DNA from: Nonlabens antarcticus
GTDB taxonomy: Bacteria > Bacteroidota > Bacteroidia > Flavobacteriales > Flavobacteriaceae
Assembly (NCBI RefSeq): GCF_015356755.1
Contig: NZ_JADFCO010000064.1
Location: forward strand, 186,001-250,000
Direction: 5' to 3'
DNA length: 64,000 bases
Part shown: piece by piece, positions 54,271 to 63,064 of the stretch
Numbering within the stretch: position 1 is the first letter of the stretch
Layout of the letters: each line of letters starts with the position of its first letter
The notes under the pieces: model-generated
The model's database searches: none
Seen by the model: the letters and a program-made list of their open reading frames with translations, nothing else
What the model was told of the DNA's origin: nothing
Program-made: the position numbers and the translations under genes

Positions 54271-55138
54271 ACCACGCTACCTCACAAAATCTAGATTCAA
54301 ACTAGCCCTAAGTTGCCCAACCAAACTCTTCTACACTAGAAAAGATGCCTATGAGGATAGCAGCGAGACAGATAGCTTCCTAGAAGGCCTTGCGCAAGGT
54401 GGTTTTCAGGTAGAGGAACTTGCCAGGATGTACTTTCCAGAAGGTATTCCGATTCTGGGAGAAGATTGGAATTACGATAAACTCGCAGCACGAACTGAAG
54501 AATTACTGAAGCAGGAAAATGTCACTATTTTTGAGGCGGCCTTTCTTTATGATGGACTATTTATTAGGACTGATATTTTAGAAAAAAAAGGAAATAACAT
54601 CAGGCTGATTGAAGTGAAGGCAAAGTCTATTGACAGCAGTACGCATGAATCTTTTATCAATAGTAAAGGTAATTTGGGATGGAGTGAATATTTGTACGAC
54701 GTCGCTTTTCAGCACTATGTGATTCAAAAATGCCATCCAGAATGGAACATCAAACTCTTTCTCAATCTGGTAGATAAATCCAAACGAACTACCGTTGATG
54801 GATTGAATGCTCATTTCAGAATCGTTCCAAATTCAGAGCTACGAACTAGCGTTGAGGTAACGCCTAACCTTAAGAGAGAGGATTTGGGAGAATCAATTCT
54901 TACTTTGATAAATGTTGAGGAAGAAGTACAATTGATTTTTAATAGCAATCCGCGAGATCCAGATCGGTCCTTTATGGATACCGTCAATTATTACAGGGAT
55001 CATTACCAGCAAGACATAAAGATAGAAACACCCATTGGCACGCATTGCTATGGGTGCGAGTTCAAACTAGATGTTCCACCAGCAGGTAAGTTGAGCGGTT
55101 TCCATGAATGTTGGATGACTCATTGCTCGGTACTTTAG
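54263..55138 (+). pseudogene. 3'-truncated DUF2779 family nuclease-like gene
   Basis: The 291 residues from the ATG at 54263 (it overlaps the DUF262 stop; an earlier ATG at 54245 is possible) match the N-terminal half of DUF2779 proteins. They contain LTKSRFKLALSCPTKLFY (about 6-23), a PD-(D/E)xK nuclease core IRTDILE...IRLIEVKAKS (about 102-122) and the closing C-x2-C...SGFHECW cluster. The usual C-terminal region, including the exonuclease-like acidic segment, is missing: the frame ends seven residues after SGFHECW at a junction with an antisense TPR-gene fragment. The remaining part retains the nuclease core, so partial activity cannot be excluded. Confidence 0.75.
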
Positions 55139-55563
55139 TACCTGCTCCTTGTTTTCAATTTGATCACTTACCGCTAATCCTTTAATTAAAAAGCTCTTCC
55201 CTTTATCATGAAAACCAATAGTTCTGTATTGTGTAGATAGAAAACCATAAATTCTAGATTGAAAATTGTAATCTTTTTCTGCAACTGCAATATCTAAGGC
55301 ATTTTGAGCATAGATTATAGCATCACCTAGCTTTTCTTGTTTTGCTAATATGTCAGCAATAAGCATAGTTACTTTTATTTTTTGCTTTCATTTTGAGCAT
55401 TCACTAAAAGGGAATCAGCGAGATGCATTGCACGATTGGGGTTATTAGAGGAGATATTTACGGCAATATCATAAAAGACAGAGTCAAATCGTTTAGCTGC
55501 ATCCTCGATTTGAGAAAAAGTCACTAACGGAGCTAAAAAAAATATTAAATAAAAAAACTTCAT
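55110..55563 (-). pseudogene. truncated and frameshifted TPR-type sensor gene
   Basis: On the minus strand, a signal-peptide start (MKFFYLIFFLAPLVTFSQ, ATG at 55563) leads into ALHLADSLL-like helices and hits TAA at 55375. One frame over, the sequence continues KVTMLIADILAKQEKLGDAIIYAQNALDIA and more TPR-like repeats to about 55115. The shift lies at a run of six A (seven would restore the frame). It then stops matching the family at the junction with the DUF2779 fragment. Such starts usually belong to 500-residue or longer TPR proteins with a LuxR-type C-terminal domain, which is missing here. Confidence 0.7.
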
Positions 55564-55605
55564 TAAAAAGGGATCAAATGATAGGTTTGTCCACAAAGTT
55601 AACAA

Positions 55606-56261
55606 TTATTTACATTGATGGGATTTAAAATACTTCTTCAAAAAGTATAAAAAAAAGCATTAGACCTATATTGAGAAATATAGCACTAGTGATTTAAGAG
55701 AATAATTCTATGATTTTATGTTTGAATTTTCCAGAGAGTAATTGTGTTATTCTCAAGTAGTAAATGTTTGAGAATATAACATTCAATATTTTTTTCAAGA
55801 GATTCTTTTGCCTTATCGTGAGAATAATCATGATCTTAATCGCAACAGTTCCATAGCTTAAATTCATTAAAAGGTGTTTTAGGCTTGATTCTTTTTGAGA
55901 TTAGTGCGTAAAAAATAATGCTGAGACAGGGGAATTAAGCATTCATTGAAATTCAATTATTGATTGAGTTTACTTATATAAAGTAAAAATTTTGAGCTAG
56001 CCCCCTAAAAAAGGAGCTTTCCATACTATAAACGTTCAAAACAGACAAACAATATGGTCTCTGAGCAATCCCGAGTACTATTGTGACTCCAACTCTGAGG
56101 TTTATCCAAATAAACAGCTACATAACTGGTGTTAAGTTACAAGAGATGTTTTTCAACGACTTACAGTTGTTTTGACGTGATTCGAATGTCTATAAATATT
56201 CAACAACTAGCGGTATACTGGTGTAGTCATTAATTTATGTAATTCTAAATTTTCTATGCTT
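55606..56261. other. intergenic region, nothing identified
   Basis: About 650 AT-rich bases between the TPR remnant and the GLPGLI gene. It contains a small inverted repeat near 55668-55686 (CTATATT/AATATAG) and no recognisable gene or RNA. Confidence 0.5.
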
Positions 56262-57050
56262 CTATTTACCAAAAATCTCAAGATAATTATCGCGTTCTTT
56301 GCCCATTATAGCCTTGACATTATATTTAAGAGCTGATAAACGCATAATTTCATTCTCTTCCTTGATAAACTTTCTTTGGTACTCTATATAGGATTGTAAT
56401 GGATAAAATTTATGGTTAGTAGCGAGGAGCTCCTTTTCTTTGTGAGGTACAAGCGATTGTGCTGACGGAAATTTAACAGATACAGCAGAAACCTTGTAGG
56501 CACCATCCTCACTAGAAGCCCCCAGAATAATCCCTGGAAGGCCCATAAGCTTCCAGGGCCCATAAGGTAGAGGAAGGTCGGTAGCATACCAACAAGTGTA
56601 TTTTCTACCTCTAAAGATCGTGGTGGCTGCCTTACAGACATAACCAGCTATTTCCTTAGTATCGTTGCTCAGTTTCCAGTCGTGTATGGGTCTTTTTTCT
56701 TGAACGTAAACGAGTGGTGTATTGAGGGACAAAGCATGAGAAAAATAGATATATGGTTTTGATAAATCATTAAAGACTTGAAAACCGGCCTTTAATGTTT
56801 TTTTTACAGAATTATAATTTTCAGCCTCAACAACACTGTTATTATAAGTGTTTATTTTTTCACGCTCGCCCAGAGAGTCTTGGGCGGTTACATAATACGT
56901 TTTTCGTCCGTCTATAGCCAGCAGCGCATTATACTCTACCGAGAGAAGATTATCTTGGTGAACATATTTGATCAATCCAGTATTTTTTTTCTGTGCAGCT
57001 GCGCTACAGAGAACTATCAGAAAAATACCGATTAAAATTTTTGTCTTCAT
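56262..57050 (-). CDS. GLPGLI family protein
   Basis: Secreted or periplasmic protein of 262 residues with a signal peptide (about 1-19, ending AAAQ). The family signature appears as MGLPGIILGASSEDGAYKVSA (about 172-192), preceded by GRKYTCWYATDLPLPYGPWKL. Role unknown, but GLPGLI genes in Bacteroidota regularly accompany outer-membrane beta-barrel proteins and small secreted proteins. Here it follows the barrel gene by 12 bases on the same strand. Confidence 0.9.
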   Translation of the reverse strand: MKTKILIGIFLIVLCSAAAQKKNTGLIKYVHQDNLLSVEYNALLAIDGRKTYYVTAQDSLGEREKINTYNNSVVEAENYNSVKKTLKAGFQVFNDLSKPYIYFSHALSLNTPLVYVQEKRPIHDWKLSNDTKEIAGYVCKAATTIFRGRKYTCWYATDLPLPYGPWKLMGLPGIILGASSEDGAYKVSAVSVKFPSAQSLVPHKEKELLATNHKFYPLQSYIEYQRKFIKEENEIMRLSALKYNVKAIMGKERDNYLEIFGK

Positions 57051-57062
57051 TATAAAAAATGT

Positions 57063-59600
57063 TTAGAATGTGTAGGTGTATTTGATGTAAGGAAGTCTAG
57101 TTTTTAAAGGTATACTTGTCGTACTAAAAAAAAATGTTTCCCGTTGCTGGGTTACAAACTGATCCTCGTTAAACAAATTAAAAACTCCCGCAGATAAAGA
57201 GTAGTTCTTTTTTTTAGGTACATATTTTGATTCTAAATTTAATACGTTGTATGTAGACGCATTAACTCTTGATGAATAGCTTGAAAGACCAAAATCGAGC
57301 GTTTCATTTAGTTCATAAGATAGGTCCAGTTCCAAAGAATAATTTTCAAATCTATTTTTGATGTTTTCAATTTCTTGAATGCTATTCATATATTCTACTT
57401 TCACTTCAAAATTAAAGCCAGAGTTATAGTAAGAATTTAATTTTAGATTATAAGAGCCTACGACAATTCTACTGGTTATATCATTTTCACTAGATATCGG
57501 TGTAGTAACTATACTATGGTTAGTAATTATATTTAGACCATATGAGCCAAACAGCCAGACGAGTTGCTCTTTTAAATTAAAAGTGTTTTGATCCAAGCGA
57601 ACTAGGTCTAGATCAATAATATTGAAATTGCCCTGTAACTCTAGATTAGTTAAAAGAACTGATTCCGCCCTGCTCCATCCCAATGTTATTTCATTCTCTA
57701 ACGAGCTGCTACGATTACGTATTTTATGTCGTAGACTAAACTGATCTTCTTTGATAGGCTCAAAAGGCACATTAGCCCCTATAATAGTATTTGTTCCTGA
57801 TATAAATGTTCCTGAAACTAATTGATCGTTTAAAGGCAATTTGTTTTTACGAAAATAAGCTAGCGACCAGCTGCCTAAATAAATGGTTTCAAACTGTGCC
57901 GAATAATCATATAAACCAAACTCCTCCTTGTTTATAACACTATATCTAGGTTCAAAATTTACAATAAAAGAAGTAGATCTTTTTATCCGGTATATGTAAG
58001 TAATGGGTAGTTGTAAATCTAATCGATCAAAATCTTCGGCAAAATCAAAACCCACGCCTGTGGGAGAACTCTGATTTCTAAAACGATCATTTGAATATGT
58101 CCCGCTCACGCTCAGCTTGAGTACAGATTTATCATTCAACTGTACGCGGCTACTTGAACCAATATCCGCTAAAAAAATATTTCTCCTTATTTCCTGATTA
58201 ATTCTATCGCCATCAAATTGGTTGGGAAACAATTGTTCACTGCTTTGAATCGATACTTTTTCACTACTATCGTTTAAACCTAAATTTAAATAGGAATCTA
58301 TAATAAGATTGTTATTTAACAATGTGGTAAGCTCATTTAAGTTACTTACTTTGATACTTTGCTGTTGCAGATCATCATTTATAAACTGATTCTCTACCTG
58401 AAGGTTTGATAAACCATCACTTTTCGTAATATCATACAATAGGGTACTCTTAATAAAATTACGAGTTGCTTCTTTACTATTAATCGTGACGTCTCCTTGA
58501 AACTTGAGAATCTTATTGTTATTTACAAAGTTTTCATTCAATGTCTCCTGGCCCTGAAAAGGAAAAATTGTAGTTCGGTTATAAAATTGGTTCAAGTTAT
58601 CTCTTGCTATATAGTTAGTGCTTCTGACACTGTATCCGCCAATATTTTTGTTCAATAAAATTGTGGTGCTATAGGCTTTATTGAAATTAATAACGGTTTC
58701 AGGCAATGGAACATTTATGTCTGTAGATCTATAAAATGGCTCACTATCCATCACTGATGGCCTATCACCTTGCTCACTAAACTGTTCTGTTATTGCCCTA
58801 TCGCCTAGGGTAGAATAACGCACGGCGCCTAATAATTTTATTTTTGAGTTGAGAAGGCTGACCGTACTAGTAGCTTTATACTCCTGATCTTCTCCTAGAT
58901 CATTTCCATATGTACCATCTATATTGCCAAACCAAATGTCTTTGTATGCATCCTTTAATCTTAAGTTAAGGGCAATCTTGTTACTGTTCTGCACATTTCT
59001 TAAAATCGTGTTTTCCTCATAGTTTTTGAGTACCTCAATTTCTTGGAGAACCTCGGCTCGCAAATTACGAGAGATAAAAGTATACTGCTTTCCTGCAAGA
59101 TCATCCCCATCAATCAGTATTTTTTCTATTTCCTTGTTCAAATAAGAGATCCTGCCATGCTTATCAATATTGATACCTGGAATTTTTTTTAGAGCATCTT
59201 CAACCTTATCTGTTCGATCAATATTTCTTTTGGAAAGACCCAGAGCAACCGTATCTCTACATATTTTTTGTGCTTTTATCACAATTTCCTTTAGCTTTGC
59301 ATTTGACTCGATCAAAGTGATTGGGAAAAACTTTTGGTCATTGTAAATTAAACGTTGTTTTTGATAGAAAAGACCCTGAATCAAAAGAAATTCAATCCTC
59401 GCATTTTCAATAGATGTGCTAAATTCAAACTTACCTTCCTCATCAGTGTAACTATACTGTAGTATATTTTGATCCTCATCCAGTAATTGAACCATAACTA
59501 AAGATATTGGATCATTGTTAGAGTCCGTAACCAAACCATTGATTTTTTGAGCATTAATTACAGAGCTAAATAATAATAGCATATAAATAAATCTAGACAA
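57063..59600 (-). CDS. outer-membrane beta-barrel protein, TonB-dependent-receptor-like
   Basis: An 845-residue protein: signal peptide (1-17), a carboxypeptidase-regulatory-like domain (KINGLVTDSNNDPISLVMV, about 19-37), a plug-like region (VEDALKKIPGINIDKHGRISYLNKEIEKILIDGDDL, about 133-168) and a long beta-barrel to an aromatic C-terminus (IKYTYTF). It resembles TonB-dependent receptors but lacks a clear SusC signature and is not paired with SusD. With GLPGLI downstream and a divergent small secreted protein only 48 bases away, it may transport or display that protein. Confidence 0.85.
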   Translation of the reverse strand: MSRFIYMLLLFSSVINAQKINGLVTDSNNDPISLVMVQLLDEDQNILQYSYTDEEGKFEFSTSIENARIEFLLIQGLFYQKQRLIYNDQKFFPITLIESNAKLKEIVIKAQKICRDTVALGLSKRNIDRTDKVEDALKKIPGINIDKHGRISYLNKEIEKILIDGDDLAGKQYTFISRNLRAEVLQEIEVLKNYEENTILRNVQNSNKIALNLRLKDAYKDIWFGNIDGTYGNDLGEDQEYKATSTVSLLNSKIKLLGAVRYSTLGDRAITEQFSEQGDRPSVMDSEPFYRSTDINVPLPETVINFNKAYSTTILLNKNIGGYSVRSTNYIARDNLNQFYNRTTIFPFQGQETLNENFVNNNKILKFQGDVTINSKEATRNFIKSTLLYDITKSDGLSNLQVENQFINDDLQQQSIKVSNLNELTTLLNNNLIIDSYLNLGLNDSSEKVSIQSSEQLFPNQFDGDRINQEIRRNIFLADIGSSSRVQLNDKSVLKLSVSGTYSNDRFRNQSSPTGVGFDFAEDFDRLDLQLPITYIYRIKRSTSFIVNFEPRYSVINKEEFGLYDYSAQFETIYLGSWSLAYFRKNKLPLNDQLVSGTFISGTNTIIGANVPFEPIKEDQFSLRHKIRNRSSSLENEITLGWSRAESVLLTNLELQGNFNIIDLDLVRLDQNTFNLKEQLVWLFGSYGLNIITNHSIVTTPISSENDITSRIVVGSYNLKLNSYYNSGFNFEVKVEYMNSIQEIENIKNRFENYSLELDLSYELNETLDFGLSSYSSRVNASTYNVLNLESKYVPKKKNYSLSAGVFNLFNEDQFVTQQRETFFFSTTSIPLKTRLPYIKYTYTF

Positions 59601-59648
59601 TCGAATTTTATATATATATTTAGTTAAATATAACCAAAAAACCTTTTT

Positions 59649-59969
59649 ATGAAAAACTTATTTTTTGCCGTCGTTTTCGGTTTAGCAGCATTTTCTGCTT
59701 CCGCAAACAATCATGAGATTAAAATAAATAATTTTGATAAGATGGATGACCCCATTGAAGTAAAAGCTCAGGTTGAAATTAACCTAACTTCAATAGAAAA
59801 TGAAGAGCTGACAAAGGAATATACTGGAAGATGTCTAGATGGACATAGTTTTCCTGTTGAGGCTGAGAATCGTGAAGATGCGCAGGCCTATGTCAATGCA
59901 TATTGCAGAGGTCGAAAAGAAGTAAAAACTACTATAGCCCCACCAAGTCGACCATGGAACATGTTGTAG
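59649..59969 (+). CDS. small secreted protein divergent from the barrel/GLPGLI pair
   Basis: A 106-residue precursor with a clear signal peptide (MKNLFFAVVFGLAAFSASA, cleavage near 19-20). The mature part is acidic for 40 residues, then has a compact segment with two Cys (YTGRCLDGHSFPVEAENR and AYCRGRKEVK, about 59-92) and ends PPSRPWNML. No family recognised. The two cysteines could form one disulfide. Its 48-base divergent promoter region with the barrel gene suggests shared regulation and perhaps a substrate-transporter relationship. Confidence 0.75.
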   Translation: MKNLFFAVVFGLAAFSASANNHEIKINNFDKMDDPIEVKAQVEINLTSIENEELTKEYTGRCLDGHSFPVEAENREDAQAYVNAYCRGRKEVKTTIAPPSRPWNML

Positions 59970-60022
59970 GACATCCTGTCGTATGATCTAAATTTTTAGA
60001 GCCAGCCCTTCAATTATAAAAC

Positions 60023-60053
60023 AAATAACCACGCTTTCTAGCATGGTTATTTT
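60023..60053. terminator. terminator between the small secreted protein gene and tmRNA
   Basis: An 11-base inverted repeat with one mismatch (AATAACCACGC / GCATGGTTATT) flanked by A on the left and T on the right. It can end tmRNA transcription on the minus strand and the upstream gene on the plus strand. Confidence 0.8.
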
Positions 60054-60054
60054 G

Positions 60055-60452
60055 TGGAGTCGGAGGGATTCGAACCCTCGTCCAAACGAGTGATTTCATC
60101 GCTTTCTACATGTTTAGTTTCCATTTAATTTCAGTCGTTACACCGGTTAGAAACTACCAAAGCAACGCTTGTCTTCAATTGAGTTTCTCCCCAACATCAA
60201 AGCCCTGATGAGGATAGGTCTATATTTACGAATTCTCTAAATCAAATGCCATAAACCAAGGCCTTTGAGAGAATTCCTGCTTGTCCCGCCTTGCGGGACC
60301 GAGGCATTATCCTACTGTAATTCGGATTATGCAGCTAGGGCGTAGTTGTTCTCGCCGTTTAAAAAAGTTGAATCATGATATTTAAGAGCTATGTTCCAGC
60401 GCTCTACATGCTTACAATCAACTCAGTCTCGCTGTCAAAACCAGTCGACCCC
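60055..60452 (-). ncRNA. ssrA: transfer-messenger RNA
   Basis: Rescues stalled ribosomes by adding a degradation tag. The 5' end GGGGTCG pairs with CGACTCC at the 3' end to form a seven-pair acceptor stem with one G-U pair. The T-arm GGGTTCGAATCCC lies next to the 3' end, and the CCA does not appear to be encoded. The tag frame (60356 down to the TAA at 60327-60329) encodes GENNYALAA, the Flavobacteriia-type tag. A stable hairpin (CCCGCC/GGCGGG-like, about 60287-60302) is one of the pseudoknot stems. Length is about 398 bases. A terminator follows directly. Confidence 0.95.
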
Positions 60453-60761
60453 AATAGCGATTTCTCGCAAATCTCACTTTTTAAAAACCAACTATTCAAA
60501 ACTTGAATAAGGATCCCTCAAAAATGGGATTGCAAATATAAGTATTCTCCTAGAGCTCTTACTTAAATATCATGCCAAAGGATATTATAAAATGTGATAC
60601 TCTACGACTAGATTAATGATCAGTGAACCATCCATAAGCTCGTTATTTTATTTGGTTTATGAGAAATTCCCTATCTTTAGTTTGCTCAATATGATATCGC
60701 TCAAGAGTAAGAAAGATCTAAATTTTGAATAAAATAATAACAACTAAGATCCAAATTATCG

Positions 60762-61154
60762 ATGAGAGAAATTGTATATAAAAACACGGACTTTGCAGAG
60801 TTCTTCCTCTTTGAACACTACGTTATTGCTCAGCTTAAAGAAGGAGCGCTTCTTGAACCGAAAAATAATAAACAAACAATCAAAATTGTAGAAGAGCATT
60901 ATGCTAGCGAACCATTCGTTTACATAGCTAACAGGAATTTCGCCTATAATGTAAGTCCTATGACCTATCTGCAATCTTCTGAAATTGAAAATTTGATAGG
61001 AATCTGTATCGTTACCCAAACAGAAATAAGCCAGAATACCGCACACTTTGAAGGTAGGTTCTTTAAAAAAGAGTTTTTAGTAATAGGAACCATAGAAGAA
61101 GGAATCAACTGGGCAATGGATCTTGTATCAAGTTATAAAAATAAAAATGATTGA
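60762..61154 (+). CDS. small cytoplasmic protein, possibly STAS/SpoIIAA-like
   Basis: A 130-residue mixed alpha/beta protein without signal peptide or membrane segment. The pattern of alternating strands and helices (TIKIVEEHYASEPFVYIANR, NLIGICIVTQTE, FLVIGTIEEGINWAMDLVSSYK at the end) resembles STAS/SpoIIAA-like proteins common in Flavobacteriaceae. The assignment is by overall pattern only. Transcribed alone toward a terminator shared with the cupredoxin-like gene. Confidence 0.7.
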   Translation: MREIVYKNTDFAEFFLFEHYVIAQLKEGALLEPKNNKQTIKIVEEHYASEPFVYIANRNFAYNVSPMTYLQSSEIENLIGICIVTQTEISQNTAHFEGRFFKKEFLVIGTIEEGINWAMDLVSSYKNKND

Positions 61155-61203
61155 CCTGGTGTCTTTAAATAGGTGTTACATGTTATTCTTTTATTAATTG
61201 AAC

Positions 61204-61231
61204 AAAAACCCCAGCTCGCGCCAGGGTTTTT
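61204..61231. terminator. bidirectional terminator between convergent genes
   Basis: Inverted repeat AAAAACCC / GGGTTTTT with a 12-base loop. It lies between the stop at 61154 (+) and the stop at 61281 (-). Confidence 0.65.
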
Positions 61232-61280
61232 AAACTGGAAAGGACAAAGCCTAGCCAGCCGCGCTTATAGGGGAAGCACT

Positions 61281-61676
61281 TTATTTTACGATCAAAATAT
61301 TGTCGGTCGCAGTGGGGTTCAATGGACAGAAATAGTAATATTCTCCGGCAGTCAGCTTAGTCGCTTTTGATTTTCCAGTTGTATTATTTGCCACTGGAGC
61401 GGTGACATAGGCCGTTTTAATATGGTTTTCCGCATTTGTAATATCCTGCCCTTTTTTAACGAGGACAAAACCTACATCATGACCTACATCCTTGTTATTA
61501 ACGGCAAAAATATAAGTGCCAGCATCCACCGTTATCTCCTTTTTAGTAAACTCGCCAGGTGTTTGTTCAAGAGTGATTAAGGGTGTTTTTTTAGAGAATT
61601 TCTTCATTTTTTCTTGAGCTTGAGCGCTGAAAGCACCTACAAGAACTAGAGTGATAATTGCAATGAATTTTTTCAT
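61281..61676 (-). CDS. secreted cupredoxin-like protein
   Basis: A 131-residue protein with a signal peptide (about 1-20, ending AQAQ) and a cupredoxin-type beta barrel: ITVDAGTYIFAVNNKDVGHDVGFVLVKK (about 49-76) with a His in the first-ligand position and YYYFCPLNPTATDN (about 112-125) with a Cys. The second His and the Met that normally follow this Cys are absent (CPLNPT instead of CPxH-type), so a classical blue copper site is unlikely. It may be a structural relative, bind metal differently, or act in electron transfer with a partner. Single gene. Confidence 0.8.
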   Translation of the reverse strand: MKKFIAIITLVLVGAFSAQAQEKMKKFSKKTPLITLEQTPGEFTKKEITVDAGTYIFAVNNKDVGHDVGFVLVKKGQDITNAENHIKTAYVTAPVANNTTGKSKATKLTAGEYYYFCPLNPTATDNILIVK

Positions 61677-61822
61677 GAGTGTTTATTTTAATGATTATTG
61701 ATGTGCAAAGATGCCGCTGTACATACCTTTTATATAAGTACTTTTTTCCCCAACACTTTCCGGTTTTTCCCGATTTTGATCTCTCACCGCAGCATCTCAA
61801 TCCTTATCTTGCTAGTCTTTAA

Positions 61823-63064
61823 ATGACCATTATGAAATTTGCCTTGATCCAGGAACGCAAGAATCCCCCTGACCGCCGTGTCGTTTTATCACCATTGCAG
61901 GCAGCTGGATTTGAGTCCGCTTTCGCGAAAGCGGAATTACTAGTAGAATCCTCACCTATAAGAATATTTGAAGACGCTTCTTATAGCAATGAAGGACTCA
62001 CAGTAACAGCCGACGTTTCTCACGCTGATGTCATGATAGGCGTGAAGGAGGTTCCAGTCAATGCATTAATACCAGAAAAGAAATACTTTTTCTTCTCACA
62101 CACCATTAAAAAACAACCCTACAACCGCGACCTACTGCGTGCTATTTTAGATCGGAAAATTGAACTCTACGATCATGAAACAATAGTGGATGAGAACAAT
62201 AGCAGGCTTATAGGCTTTGGCCGTTATGCAGGTCTAGTAGGCGCATATAATGCATTCAGAGCATTGGGACTGCGAGATGAACTGTTTCAATTGCCTAAAG
62301 TAAACGATCTTGCCGACTTTGAATCAGTCAAAAAAGAGTTGCTAAAAATTAAGGCTGAGCTGCCACCCATTAACATAATTGCTACGGGAACTGGTAAGGT
62401 CGCAGGAGGAATCCGTGAGATACTTGAGGTTTTAGAAATACATGAACTGACACCTAAAGAATTTTTACAGTTAGCCCATTTCAAAAATGAACAGACGGTA
62501 TTCACGCAATTAGATGTGGAAGATTATTACGTTAGAAAAGATGGCCTAAAACCCACAAAAACAGAATGCTATAATAATCCTGAACTGTTAGAATCTGACT
62601 TTAAAAAGTTTTCTGCGGTTGGAGATTTATTAATTACAGGTCATTTTTATGGTGATGGTGCACCTTACTTTTTTACAAAAGAAGATATTAAATCTGATCA
62701 ATTCAATATTTCATTAGTAGCAGATGTTAGTTGTGACATTGATGGACCTATAGCTTGTACGATTAGATCTTCTACGATTGAAAACCCGCTGTATGGCTAC
62801 GATCCAATGACCGAAAAGGAAGTTGCGTTTAAAACACCAAGGTCTATTACAGTCATGGCAGTGGACAACTTGCCTTGTGAATTGCCTAAGGATGCGAGCG
62901 AGGGATTTGGTGAGATGTTTCTAGAACACGTGTTCCCAGCTTTTTTCAACAATGATGCAGACGGTATTTTAGAAAGAGCAAGAATGACCACTCCAGAAGG
63001 AACACTTACACCACGATTTTCCTATTTAGAAGACTATGTAAACGAGGCGAAAACCAAGTTTTAA
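61823..63064 (+). CDS. saccharopine dehydrogenase-like NAD(P)-dependent enzyme (AlaDh/PNT N-terminal type)
   Basis: A 413-residue enzyme (an ATG three codons later is an equally possible start). The N-terminal domain (KFALIQERKNPPDRRVVLSP, about 5-24) is of the alanine dehydrogenase / transhydrogenase type. The dinucleotide site INIIATGTGKVAGGIREIL (about 182-200) departs slightly from GxGxxG. The family includes lysine-forming saccharopine dehydrogenases (LYS1) and close relatives; the exact substrate is not certain. A perfect palindrome copy (61918-61933) encodes AFAKA at about residues 33-37. It appears to be transcribed alone. Confidence 0.8.
   Translation: MTIMKFALIQERKNPPDRRVVLSPLQAAGFESAFAKAELLVESSPIRIFEDASYSNEGLTVTADVSHADVMIGVKEVPVNALIPEKKYFFFSHTIKKQPYNRDLLRAILDRKIELYDHETIVDENNSRLIGFGRYAGLVGAYNAFRALGLRDELFQLPKVNDLADFESVKKELLKIKAELPPINIIATGTGKVAGGIREILEVLEIHELTPKEFLQLAHFKNEQTVFTQLDVEDYYVRKDGLKPTKTECYNNPELLESDFKKFSAVGDLLITGHFYGDGAPYFFTKEDIKSDQFNISLVADVSCDIDGPIACTIRSSTIENPLYGYDPMTEKEVAFKTPRSITVMAVDNLPCELPKDASEGFGEMFLEHVFPAFFNNDADGILERARMTTPEGTLTPRFSYLEDYVNEAKTKF
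61918..61933. repeat. CGCTTTCGCGAAAGCG palindrome inside the saccharopine dehydrogenase-like gene
   Basis: Perfect copy, read as AFAKA (FESAFAKAELL), replacing an early helix region of the N-terminal domain. Confidence 0.9.

Noticed and set aside
60060-60085. tRNA gene suggested by a T-arm sequence
   Set aside because: The GGGTTCGAATCCC arm belongs to the tRNA-like end of tmRNA; no anticodon arm follows.
61173-61370. 65-residue plus-strand frame
   Set aside because: Runs through a terminator hairpin and antisense to the cupredoxin-like gene.
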